NCBI GenBank assembly: GCA_024220525.1
Contig: JAMYWO010000317.1
Location: forward strand, 1 to 41,930
Origin: Cochliopodium minus
Lineage: Eukaryota > Discosea > Himatismenida > Cochliopodiidae
Length of the DNA: 41,930 nt
Direction of reading: 5' to 3'
This document shows, piece by piece, positions 21,533 to 30,721 of the stretch; position 1 is the first letter of the stretch; every line of letters starts with the position of its first letter. The notes under the pieces were generated by a model. That model saw only the letters and a program-made list of their open reading frames with translations, was not told the DNA's origin and made no database searches. A program made the translations under genes and the position numbers.

Positions 21533-22010
21533 TTAATCAAAATCAATGTGGATAGTTTCTTCATCTTTGTAAATTAAACTGTTTGAGAAAACAAGCAAAA
21601 CTTGCTTTCTTTTTCTTTTGTTGATTGAATTGTACAATCCATATTGTTGTGATGAGCTCAAACTTTTCCAAATCTTTTCATGTGGATCTGAATATGATTT
21701 TACATTTCCTATATTGAAGATATTGGATCCCTCTTCTTCATATATTTCTCTCAATTCTTTTCTTTTTTTGAAATAAATTTAATTTTAGGTGAATATTGAT
21801 TCAATTTGATTTGAACCGAAAAATAAAATAAATTGTTGAGTTATTTACTCTGATTTTCGATCCCAAGAAGGAAAAAATTCATTCACTAGTCTCTTTAAAA
21901 CTATATTTTGGAAGATAATAAGTAATTCTATCATTTAAATCATTAAATGTTTTGTTCATACTTTCTCTTTCTTCATCTCTTTCAATTTCCTTTCTTTCTC
22001 TGTAATACAT
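21533..22010 (-). CDS. Small charged protein of unknown function (109 residues)
   Basis: Three minus-strand exons 22010-21962, 21900-21849, 21761-21533 join in frame from ATG to TAA, giving 109 residues. The start is highly charged (MYYRERKEIERDEERE), followed by LKRLVNEFFPSWDRK, then KELREIYEEEGSNIFNIG, a KIWKSLSSSQQYGLYNSI segment and basic KRKRKQ, ending in an acidic DEETIHIDFD. The clean joining of three short exons argues for a real gene. I do not recognise the family. It lies convergent to the LRR array (147 bp from copy 4) and downstream of the ankyrin gene on the same strand. Confidence 0.6.
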
Positions 22011-22127
22011 TTCAATTTTTTTTTTTATTATTTTGAAAGAATAATTAATCAATTAATTTTATTGAAATTTCATTCTTTAAAAAAAAACTTTTGAAAAAAC
22101 AAGATTTAAATTATTTATTTAAAAGTC

Positions 22128-23744
22128 TTAAAAATAGTTCATATCATGATATTTCCTTTTGTTAATGAAAACATAACCTCTTTTGATGGAATCATAAAAT
22201 TGTTTGCAGAAAATCCTGAAAATAAAGTGAAGTAATGGTTTTGGAAATATCTGATTGATTTTGCAAGTTTTGAAGAAAAGTTTCAACCCAACCAAAAAAG
22301 AAAATATTTTGGATTTAAAAAGGTAGGGGAAATAAATGTGGTTATTAATGTTCCATGTCAATTCCCCAGAGTCATGTTTGTTAAAAATGTTGATGAGTTT
22401 TTGGTTGTTAACAAGATGATACTTCATATATTTCAAACTAAAGGACTGAAAAGAAAAGAAAGAAAAGATGATTTTTTCAAGATCAGATTCCTTTAAATGA
22501 TTATTTTCAAATAAGAGATAGAAAGATATGTCTATCTGTAAGTTTGAAATATAAGGGTCAAAGTCCAACAAATAGCTCACTATTTTTAAATCTGGAAATT
22601 CCAAACTTGAATAAAAACTTAATGGGCTTAAAACTTCCTTGCAGCGTTTTGATTTTATCGTTTCTATCATATCCTGAAAGTTACTTTTTGAAAAACTACT
22701 TCTGTCATAGGTTTTATCTCTCATGTCCCTTTGCAAAATTCTTTTTGGGCACAAAAATTTTATGATTTCCAATGTAACCCGTCTTTTTTGACAAATGAGA
22801 TGTAAAGGAGAAAGATTATCATTATTCAAATTAAAGTCTGAATTGTTTTCTAATAAATATTTGATCAAATACGAATTCAGTTTCTTTTGTTGACAAGCAA
22901 AATGAAGGGGGATGCAGTTATCCTTATTTCTCATATTCAACACTGACTTATTTTCAACCAAACATTTTATAACATCGTTTGTTAATTCGTTTTGAGCAGC
23001 AAAATGGAGGACAGTGTTGCAATTTTTATCAATTTGATTCAAGTTGGTTTTCCTCTCCAAAAAAAACTTTAAATTTTCCAAATTTATGTTTTTTTTGATT
23101 GTCAAATTCATTAAAGGAGTCAAATCATTGAATCCCCTCACATTCACATTGCTTTTATTTTCGATCATGTATCTTACCAATACAAAAGATACTTTTGGTA
23201 AACCAGTTAAACAACTCAGAGGAATATTTTGACTGTTGTTTTGAACGTTCATATCACTTTTACTCTCCACTAATAATTTCAAAACTTCAATATTTACTTT
23301 TTCATTTTGACATGCAGTGTGCAAAGGAATGTTTTTGTAGATATTTTTGGAATCTACTTTAGATTTGCTTTTAAGAAGATAATCTATTATTTTATGTGAG
23401 ATGTTTTTGTTAAAACATGCCAGATGTAAGGGCGTATTGTGATAATCGTTGAGGATATTCACGTTGGATTTTTTCTCCACCATCAATTTTATTATTTCCA
23501 AAGAGATATTTTCATTTGAACATGCATAATGAAGGGAAGTGAAATTTTTATCGTTCTTGGAATCTATGTTTATTTTCTTTTCAATTAAATTCTCAATTAT
23601 TTCAAACGATATGATTTTATTTTGGCAAATATAATGCAAAGGGGAGTTATCTTTTTCATCTATCACATTGATATCTCCCAAATTATTTAAGAATTGAAAT
23701 ATAATTTTAATAGAATTTATTTTCTTTAAAATTTTGAGTTTCAT
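22128..23744 (-). CDS. Ankyrin-repeat protein with LRR-family C-terminal box
   Basis: A single uninterrupted exon of 538 codons plus stop. About nine ankyrin repeats of 33-34 residues fill roughly residues 25-325; each has the TPLHxAC and I(K)xLxExK cores (NSPLHYICQN, FTSLHYACSN, NTPLHLACFN, NIPLHTACQN, NTVLHFAAQN, CIPLHFACQQ, LSPLHLICQK), with two weaker repeats in the middle. A less regular helical region follows. The last 60 residues contain KSKIFSFLVGLKLFFK and FPKPLLHFIFRIF, closely matching KIESFLVSLSIF...IPKPLLSKIF at the same C-terminal place of the four LRR proteins next door. ANK arrays bind proteins; the shared tail suggests a common partner. Lack of introns is unusual for this window. 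Confidence 0.88.
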   Translation of the reverse strand: MKLKILKKINSIKIIFQFLNNLGDINVIDEKDNSPLHYICQNKIISFEIIENLIEKKINIDSKNDKNFTSLHYACSNENISLEIIKLMVEKKSNVNILNDYHNTPLHLACFNKNISHKIIDYLLKSKSKVDSKNIYKNIPLHTACQNEKVNIEVLKLLVESKSDMNVQNNSQNIPLSCLTGLPKVSFVLVRYMIENKSNVNVRGFNDLTPLMNLTIKKNINLENLKFFLERKTNLNQIDKNCNTVLHFAAQNELTNDVIKCLVENKSVLNMRNKDNCIPLHFACQQKKLNSYLIKYLLENNSDFNLNNDNLSPLHLICQKRRVTLEIIKFLCPKRILQRDMRDKTYDRSSFSKSNFQDMIETIKSKRCKEVLSPLSFYSSLEFPDLKIVSYLLDFDPYISNLQIDISFYLLFENNHLKESDLEKIIFSFFSFQSFSLKYMKYHLVNNQKLINIFNKHDSGELTWNINNHIYFPYLFKSKIFSFLVGLKLFFKTCKINQIFPKPLLHFIFRIFCKQFYDSIKRGYVFINKRKYHDMNYF

Positions 23745-23876
23745 TTTTATTTTTATTATTTAAAAATTGATAAGATTATGGGATGAAAAGAAAAAAGAGG
23801 TGGTTTGTAATTGAAAAGAACGTAATAAAATAATTTATTTAAAACTGTTTCTTTAATTTTTTTTTTTTGAAAATAA

Positions 23877-26269
23877 TTATTTCTTAGAAGTTTTTTTCTT
23901 TGGGGTAGATTTCTTCTTTGGCTTTTCTTCGCTGCTGCTATTGTCACTATCTTCTTCACTCTCCTCCTTCTTAGATTTCTTTACAGGAGTTTTTTTCTTA
24001 GATGAAGAGGAAGATGATTTTTTCTTAGGCGGAGTTTTTTTCTTAACTTCAGAAGAACTTTCACTTTCGCTTTGACTTTCACTTTCACTTTGATCATCCT
24101 CAGAGCTCTCTTCTTTTTTTCTTCTCTTAGGAGAGGACTTCTTTTTGGAGCTGGAAGATTTTTTCTTGGGAGCAGGTGATTTCTTTTTTGGGGCAGGTGA
24201 TCTTTTTCTCTTTGGAACAGGAGATCTTCTTCTCTTAGGAGATTTTTCTCTTTCAATCTAATAAATGAATAAAAAAATTAATTAAAAAAATTTTTTAATT
24301 AAAAAAAAAAAAATTGAATAAATTTTAAATAATAAACTAAAAAATTTTGGGTACCTCTCTTTTCAATTTCTTTTGCAATTCTTCTTCTTGCTTTTTTATT
24401 CTCTTGAGTCTCTTTTCGTCAATTGGAGGAGGCTCTGGGAAGAATACTTGGTCTGCATTACCGAAATATTGGTTGATTTTGTTGTTGGCAATTTCTTCAG
24501 GTTTTCTGATGTCAGGGTGAGAAGGATAGAACTTGTAAACTAATTTTTTTAAATAAAAGAAAAATAAAAAAAAATTGATAAATAAGATTAATCATATTTA
24601 ATAAAAAAAAATTTTACGTTTAATTTTTCTAAGTCCTTCCTTTTCCTTTTCAGTCAAATTCTCAAGAGCCTTTTGTCTTCTTTCCCATGCTTGTAACTTT
24701 TTTTCTCTTGCTTTTTTAAATTCCTCTTGAAGGGCTTTCTTGACGAGGTCTTCATCACATTTGCCTTTCAACTTTTTCTCTTCGAGGAACTCTGGAATAA
24801 ACTCGGCGAGAGTGTCGATCTCCTTGTCGAAGATGATATCGTAAGACTTTCCTTCGAATTTAAATTTGAAGTCGACTTGTTTAGTATCTCCGTCTTCTGG
24901 TTTCTTTTCTTGTTCTACCAATTGAGGCAAAAGAATATCTAGAAGAGAAATAAAAAAAAAAAGATAAAAAAAATATTTAATTTAAAATGATTATGAAAAT
25001 TAAATTTTTAAAGATAAATTATTTGGTTTTAAAAAAAAAAGTTTGGGTAGAGTCTTACAAGGAAGGAGATATTCAATATAATGTTTATCTTTCTCTTCTA
25101 AAGTATTAATCTTAGTAGGTCTCACAGTCCACTTCAAAGTGTGAACTTGAGGTTTAGGGAGTTTGTTCCCGATTTTGTTGACACGAGAAGGGATGTATGG
25201 TTCCCAGGCAAAGGTGGCAAAATCTTTTTGGTTTTCAAATTTGATGACTCTGTTTACTCCAAGTTGGATGCTATGATATGCAATTTTGTTAGGTGGTGGG
25301 ATTTCGCAATCGATAACTACAATATATGGAACTTGCAACATCTTGGTTGATGATCCTTGACCACCAAGATAATGTGCTAAGAAAGATTGAAATTTAATTC
25401 ATTTTTTATAAAACATAAAGTTGATTCAAGATGAAAATGAATATTTTTTATTTTCATCAAGTATATATTGGAATTTCTTTAAATTTAAAGAAGAAAAAAT
25501 TTACGTTGAGCTCCCATAAAACAATATAATGGATATTTTTGATGAGATAATACTCCTTCAGTCATTTGTATATCCAAATCTGGGAATTCAAATGGTTCAT
25601 CATAAATTCCTTTCAAATTATCATATTCAATACCAACAAATGCCATATCAGTCCATTCCTAATTTTATATTAAAATCAAAATAATTTGATCACAAAGAAA
25701 GCTTTAAAAAAAAATTCTTTCTATTTTTGGATTATAAAATTTAATAAATTTTGAAGAATAATTATTTAATATACTTGATTTCAATTTTTTTTTTCTTACC
25801 ACTGCTCGCATTTTCATTCTTATTATCATTTCATTTTTCTCCTTATTTACTCGCCCTTGAAAATTTTTTTTGAAGAATCCATCCTTGAACAAATCAACAA
25901 ATTCCTCAGACAATCCACTTGCGATACTTTCTTCTCTATTAAATTTTCCTTCCAACAAAATGGTGTTACCTTCTTTATCTTCAACTTCTTTTTCGCTAAT
26001 TACTTTAGCAATTGCATCGGTATGAAATTCAACCTTTTTTGATTTTATATAAATTTTTATTTCAAATTAAATTTGTTGGTGTAAAAAAACAAATAAATTT
26101 TTTTTTTATTTTCTATTTTTTTTTTTAGATTTTTTTTTTAAACCTTCTTTTTGTCTTCTTCAATAATACCGTTGATGAAAACACCTCTATCCTCCATAGC
26201 GAGGGACCATGTTTTAAATTTAAAAGTTTGAGGCTCTGGTTTTTTTTCTTTTCCATTTTTTGAACTCAT
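23877..26269 (-). CDS. Conserved-looking lysine-rich, probably nuclear protein
   Basis: Seven minus-strand exons: 26269-26144, 26033-25800, 25658-25505, 25376-25059, 24938-24618, 24539-24355, 24257-23877; 572 residues. The first 300 residues look globular (TWSLAMEDRGVFINGII, GLSEEFVDLFKDGFF, YPLYCFMGAQPHYLGGQG, VPYIVVIDCEIPPPNKIAY, FAWEPYIPSRVN). Then come a charged helical segment (KKAREKKLQAWERRQKALE) and YKFYPSHPDI with NKINQYFGNADQVFFPEPPP. The last 127 residues are a low-complexity tail of SPAPKKK, SSSSKKK and acidic serine runs (SESESQSESESSSE), typical of chromatin or nucleolar proteins and of CK2 substrates. I do not recognise the globular domain. The RLKRIKKQEEELQKKLKRE stretch is likely coiled coil. 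Nuclear location is inferred from composition. Confidence 0.72.
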
Positions 26270-26534
26270 TTCTGAATTAAAATAATAATATATAACGAAT
26301 TTTTTTTTTATTTTTTTTTATAATTTATAATTTTCAAAAAGAATAAAATGTAACGATATAATATTAAGAAAAAAGGAAAATTCCAATCTTTTTACATTGC
26401 CCAAATCAAATCCTTTTTATAATTTTTCAAAAATCTTTTTTTATTTGTTTAAAAAAAAAAAATACATTAATATATCTTTTTACAGTGATGACTTTGATAA
26501 AAATAAAAAAAAGATTTGAAAACTCTTTTGTTAG

Positions 26535-26837
26535 ATGTACGACATTACTTTGAAATTTTTGGATTTGAATAAAAGTTGTAGAAAATTGGTTCAAACATCA
26601 CTGAATACAGATCCAAATTCAAGATATAATGTGATTTCTATAAAGGATGAGAAAACCATTGATCCAACAAAATGGAAAATATCAAAAATCAATGATACAT
26701 CCTTTTTGGTTGAAATAGAAAGAATATCAAGAGGAACATTCAAATTTTCGGGAGATAAAGATGATGTAGATTATTTGGTTGGATTGATAAAGTTTAATTT
26801 TGGAAGTACAATGGAATATATGGATGGTAATTATTAG
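26535..26837 (+). CDS. Hypothetical protein, 100 residues
   Basis: A single-exon ORF from ATG to TAG with balanced composition (MYDITLKFLDLNKSCRKLVQ at the start, ending STMEYMDGNY). No membrane segment, repeat or recognised motif. Alternating hydrophobic residues (TSFLVEIERISRGTFKF) suggest beta strands. A TTAG directly precedes the ATG, so an upstream exon is possible, but I found none. It lies 265 bp from the divergent lysine-rich gene and upstream of the RlaP-like gene. Confidence 0.5.
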   Translation: MYDITLKFLDLNKSCRKLVQTSLNTDPNSRYNVISIKDEKTIDPTKWKISKINDTSFLVEIERISRGTFKFSGDKDDVDYLVGLIKFNFGSTMEYMDGNY

Positions 26838-27012
26838 ATAAAAAAATTTATTTTTGGAATAAATAGCCAAAAAATATAAAAACCACTTGAAATACAAGCT
26901 AAATAAAATTTATTTGAATCATTTACGTTAAATAGCAACTATCCATTTTATAATCAATCATCTATTAAATTATATTCAAAGAATATTGTGCAAAATTTAT
27001 TAATAATTTAAA

Positions 27013-28029
27013 ATGAGTTTCAATTTACCTCACATTTCTTTTTGAATGATCAAGAAGAAGAAAAAAATGAAGAGAAGATTGAAAATGTGAAAGAAGAAAG
27101 TGGAAAAGTGTTTGAGAAATTGTACAAAGAAAGATCCAAAAAAGTGATATTGGCAGTAGAAGAAGGAAGTAGTGCATGGGGATTATCAAGTGTGGAATCA
27201 GATCATGATATCAGATTTATCTATTTATCAGATATCGAATACTATCTCTCCATAGAACAAGGTCAAAGAGATTGTGTTATGTTTGAAGAAAAAAATATGG
27301 ATTTCAGTGGATGGGATATTAGGAAGGCTCTGCAATTATGTAGAGAATCTAATCCTGGCTTGTTGGATTGGTTGAGGACATCAAAGGTTTTGGTGAAAGA
27401 AGAGAAAATAATCAGTGAGTTGTTGGAAATTTCTATTGGTAATTATTGTCCAAAGGCATTATGTTATCATTGGTTGAATACTGCTGTAAATTTTTTTTTA
27501 TTTTCAAATTTTATAGTCACATATATCACATATTCAAAAAAATATAATTTAAATATTGATAAATCAATATTTTTTGACAATCAAAAAGGAAAAACATGAT
27601 AGATTATTCTTTGGAGAGAAAAAAGAAGTTATATTGAAGAAATATTTCTATGTTCTTCGTCCTTTGTTATGTATTGAATGGCTCCGATTGAGTTTGATAG
27701 ACAACAAATCCAAAGAGTTGCCTCCCATGTATCTTATTGATCTTCTCAACAGCATTCCATGTGAAAAAGAAAGCTGCAATATCAATATTGAACTCAAAAA
27801 AGAGATCTCTATCCTTATTGATAAGAAAACAAAATATAATTTGGGTATTGGTCCAAGGATCCCTATCTTGGATGATTTCATTTCAAAGAGTTGGCAATTT
27901 TATGGAAATTTTTGCAAGAATTTGCAAAAAAGACAACTTGATCAACAAGAAATGAGGAAATTTGATTCTTTCTTCCGAAAAATAATCAAAGAGTATGTAT
28001 TGATTGATTACAAATCAGAAATTAAATAA
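27013..28029 (+). CDS. RlaP-like Pol-beta-family nucleotidyltransferase
   Basis: Exons 27055-27485 and 27589-28029 join in phase 0. The start is best explained by a 4-nt first exon ATGA (27013-27016) and a 38-nt intron, giving 291 residues. Without it the frame is open back to about 27011 but has no ATG. The motif EEGSSAWGLSSVESDHDIRF (GS at 39-40, D51/D53) followed by IYLSDIEYYLSI is characteristic of the RlaP family (COG3541/PF10127), as are FSGWDIRKALQL, ESNPGLLDWL, and KKYFYVLRPLLCIEWL. These enzymes are linked with RNA repair in bacteria (RNA ligase-associated). The family is chiefly bacterial and phage, so this eukaryotic, intron-bearing copy may derive from old transfer. Its 3' end is duplicated at 30722. 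Substrate unknown. Confidence 0.85.
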
Positions 28030-28109
28030 AAAAAAAAAAAATTTGAATAATTATTTGAACATTAATTTAATCATTTTTCTATTCTACTTTTATACACAAT
28101 TTATTCCCT

Positions 28110-28310
28110 TTACTTTTGATTTTTGATAGGTTGTTGAATTGGATGAATCTTTCTTTTGTGATTGATTTTGTTGAAGTTATCAAATCTCTTGAATTGTTGT
28201 TTTTCATATTTTTGAGAAGGGATATTCTTGTTTGGCATATTCAACATGATTTGGGTGTTGATAGCAAAGAGTAAGTTGGTGAAAGCAAGGTTGTTTTGTT
28301 CAGTTTGCAT
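28110..28310 (-). CDS. 66-residue basic protein, family copy 1
   Basis: One exon. The N-terminal half is uncharged and amphipathic or hydrophobic (NNLAFTNLLFAINTQIMLNM), and the C-terminal half is basic and polar (FNKINHKRKIHPIQQPIKNQ). The predicted protein is identical to the ORF at 30874-31074 and clearly related to that at 31554-31760. Conservation of frame across a divergent third copy suggests that it is coding. No family recognised. Confidence 0.55.
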   Translation of the reverse strand: MQTEQNNLAFTNLLFAINTQIMLNMPNKNIPSQKYEKQQFKRFDNFNKINHKRKIHPIQQPIKNQK

Positions 28311-28830
28311 TTTTCAAAGATTTTTTTTTTGGTTTTTATTTTTTTTTTATTTTTTTCTTCTAATCTCTTCCAAAAAATAATCATTTAAAAGTTTGAGTGA
28401 ATCACAAAACTTTTAAATTCAAAAGTGTGTATTTAAGAATAGGAAATTTATGAGAAAAATCTTTTCAGCATTTTTTTAAATATATCATTTCATCTGTATT
28501 TCATAATTTTCAATTCAGCTAAAATAAAAAATAAAATAAAGCAAAAAGTAAAATGTTGAGTTTATATAATCATATTTCACTTACAAAAAAGAAAGAATTG
28601 AGAGAGAAAACATTTTTTGATTCAATTTTTGTTTTTTGATATTTCATTGATGACAATTAAAATTTTAAAGGTGAAAAATTGAGAATTACAATTGTCAAAT
28701 CAATACAAAAAAAAAAGAGAAAGTTGGTGGAAATATGGGTATTCAAAGAAAAAAGAATAAATACTGTTTTTTTTAAATTTTTTTATTAAAAGCTGAAAAT
28801 TATACAAATATAAGACATTTATTCATGGTT

Positions 28831-28927
28831 TTTGATAGGTTGTTGAATGAGATTAATCTTTCTCTTATTGTAGTAGTGGTGATTGAAGTTTCAAATTTCT
28901 TGAATTGTTTGTCATATTTTTGATAAG
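28831..28927 (-). pseudogene. Truncated, frameshifted copy of the 68-residue gene
   Basis: Matches the 3' half of the gene at 31554-31760 (KYDKQFKKF through NLSKTMN-type tail region). It starts abruptly at the end of the duplicated block, lacks the first half, and differs by a one-base and a three-base deletion, so the frame is broken. Confidence 0.7.
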
Positions 28928-29033
28928 AAAATTGATTCAGCATATGATGAAAGAATATAATAACAAATATAGTTAACTCTTTTCATCATTGATTTTCAGT
29001 AACCATATACCTATTAAATTTAAGCCCAAAAAA

Positions 29034-30128
29034 ATGAAAAAAAGAATTCAAGATAAAAAATTTCAGATAATTATGATCAATTCAAAATATTACTATAATA
29101 TTAATCATATATCTCATAATAATTTACACATCTATCCTTGGAAAGAGGATAAAAAATTTAAATTCACTCATATTCATCTGGAACCAAAGAAAGAAGATCT
29201 TGGAAAAATTTCAATGGAATAGACATGCAAAAGGTAGAATTGTTCAAAGAAATCTATTACCTTGATAAGGAAGATGAATTCCAAAAAGAAGGATTATGGA
29301 TGAAAGAAAAAATTTATTATTATCCAATTAAACCCAAGGTATATGATCTCAAATACATGGTCAAAAAGAAAGAAAATGAAATCAAATTCAATCGTTTCAT
29401 TTGGTAAAATTTTCTTGAAATAATTATTATATTCACCAATAATATACCAAATAATAAGCGAATTTGAAAAATTGCATGAATTAAAAGATAAACTGATGTC
29501 CGATGGGAATCCAATGTTCAAAAAGGCATTGAATATGCTCATCTACAATATATCAGAGATGAAAATAGTGGAAATATTGGTCCTCAGAATTTATCAAGAT
29601 GATTATAAAGAGAAATGGATTGATGAAGTCCTACACCAAGATTATGTTTTTAGAATTTACACTATCAATAACCCCTCTACTCAGCAAGTTCAAGAATTGA
29701 GTATAAATGGGTCATTAGTTCCTTCAAAGATAATCTCTTTGCAGGATCTCAAAAATATATTCCATTTGAAAAAAGAAAATAGCTTCTTGAAATTGCTCCA
29801 CAACAAATTAAATTACATTATATTGGATAATATCTTCCAAGAAAAATTCAACAAACAAAAGGAGTATTGCACAATGGGGATCACTTTCAAAGAAAAAGAA
29901 AAAGTTAAATGGACAGTTGATTTGTCTGATTTGAACAATGAAATTTGTGAACAATCAATCAAACTTTTTGAAGGTATTGATTTCCTTACCTCTTCTTTAG
30001 CTTTCTCAAAATATATTGTTAAAAATATCATTGCCTATATTGATGAAACTGAAACCTATGAACCAAAGAATGAAATCAATATTATTGACTCTAGAAGATT
30101 AATATTTGATATTCATAAGGAAAAATAA
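29034..30128 (+). pseudogene. Unknown protein gene with one frameshift
   Basis: Coding-like from ATG at 29034 to TAA at 30126-30128, with one clean intron (29404-29458, TG|GTAAAA ... AAG|C). The first part ends at an in-frame TAG (29220-29222); the next frame continues with DMQKVELFKEIYYLDKEDE. No GT donor exists between them. One extra A in the A5 run at about 29203-29207 would give EDLGKNFNGIDMQKVELF and one continuous protein of about 345 residues, so this is a frameshift, an assembly slip or a decayed gene. The C-terminal exon (29459-30128) is well preserved: MSDGNPMFKKALNMLIYN, EKWIDEVLHQDYVF, VKWTVDLSDLNNE. No family recognised. It sits between the two direct copies of the 0.95-kb duplication. 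Confidence 0.6.
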
Positions 30129-30378
30129 TTTGCATAATTATGCGAATCACCATACACTGTGTGTAAATATCAATTGTAACTTAGGAGTAATACCTCCAAT
30201 ATAGATATGAATGCTTTTTTTTATAGTGTTAAAAATTTGTGTCTAGAGGTCCAGACACATATTCAAAAAGAAAAAAAAAATTTCCCCTTTAGTATTTTTA
30301 TTTTATTTTTATTTTATTTGTTTATGTTCAACAAAAATAAATTGATAATAAATTTAAAAATAACATTTCCCAACTTAT
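30129..30378. other. Intergenic with a short hairpin
   Basis: Mostly AT-rich. A perfect 7-bp stem TGTGTCT/AGACACA with an 8-nt loop lies at 30238-30259. Bases around 30185-30215 (minus strand CATATCTATATTGGAGGTATTAC) resemble the exon-intron edge at 30640-30665, hinting at a small local duplication. Confidence 0.35.
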
Positions 30379-30715
30379 CTAAATTACTTTAATCTTCCCA
30401 TTCAAATGATTTTCAACTTGTTGAATGGTTTCATTATTTGGTTTCAATTGATTATTTTTTTGATTGCACTTTTTGCAAGATGGGAGAACATTATGTTTAG
30501 AAGCAAACCAAACCCTAAAAAAATCCAATGAAGGATAAATATTTTTTCAGAAATGTATTTCGATATGATCTTTTGGAGATCTTCTTTAATGATCCAATTT
30601 TTTTTTAAGATTTTTCAATAAAAAAAATAATTATGCATTATACCTGACGTGTAGATATGGATGAAGAATGTACCGAGGTTCCGAAACATATCAGCAACGG
30701 TTATGTTACTTTCGA
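30379..30715 (-). pseudogene. Minus-strand coding fragments, unidentified
   Basis: Two protein-like stretches. 30514-30379 reads VWFASKHNVLPSCKKCNQ and ends HLNGKIKVI then TAG, with a CxxC pair. 30715-30644 reads NITVADMFRNLGTFFIHIY before a consensus TCAG|GTATAA donor. They could be exons of one gene, but I could not join them in phase. The upstream side is cut by the start of the duplicated block at 30722, so this may be a gene broken by that rearrangement. Confidence 0.3.
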
Positions 30716-30721
30716 AATTTG

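Larger units (their letters stand above)
27962..28927. repeat. Segmental duplication, left copy
   Basis: About 966 bp nearly identical in direct orientation to 30722-31666. It covers the last codons of the RlaP-like gene, the whole 66-residue minus-strand gene (28110-28310) and a 5'-truncated, frameshifted copy of the related 68-residue gene. Differences are single substitutions and short indels (for example GTGTGT versus GT at 28425), so the duplication is recent. Confidence 0.85.

Noticed and set aside
23981-24256. Minus-strand K/R/L-rich ORF
   Set aside because: Alternate frame of the low-complexity tail of the lysine-rich protein; the in-frame reading joins to exon 6 in phase.
28736-28777. 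MGIQRKKNKY plus-strand ORF, also at 31470
   Set aside because: Present in both copies only because it lies in the duplicated block; the frames end differently and no coding signal follows.
30238-30259. Hairpin TGTGTCT/AGACACA as a terminator or element end
   Set aside because: Single short stem with no second copy, no flanking repeats and no clear partner gene.
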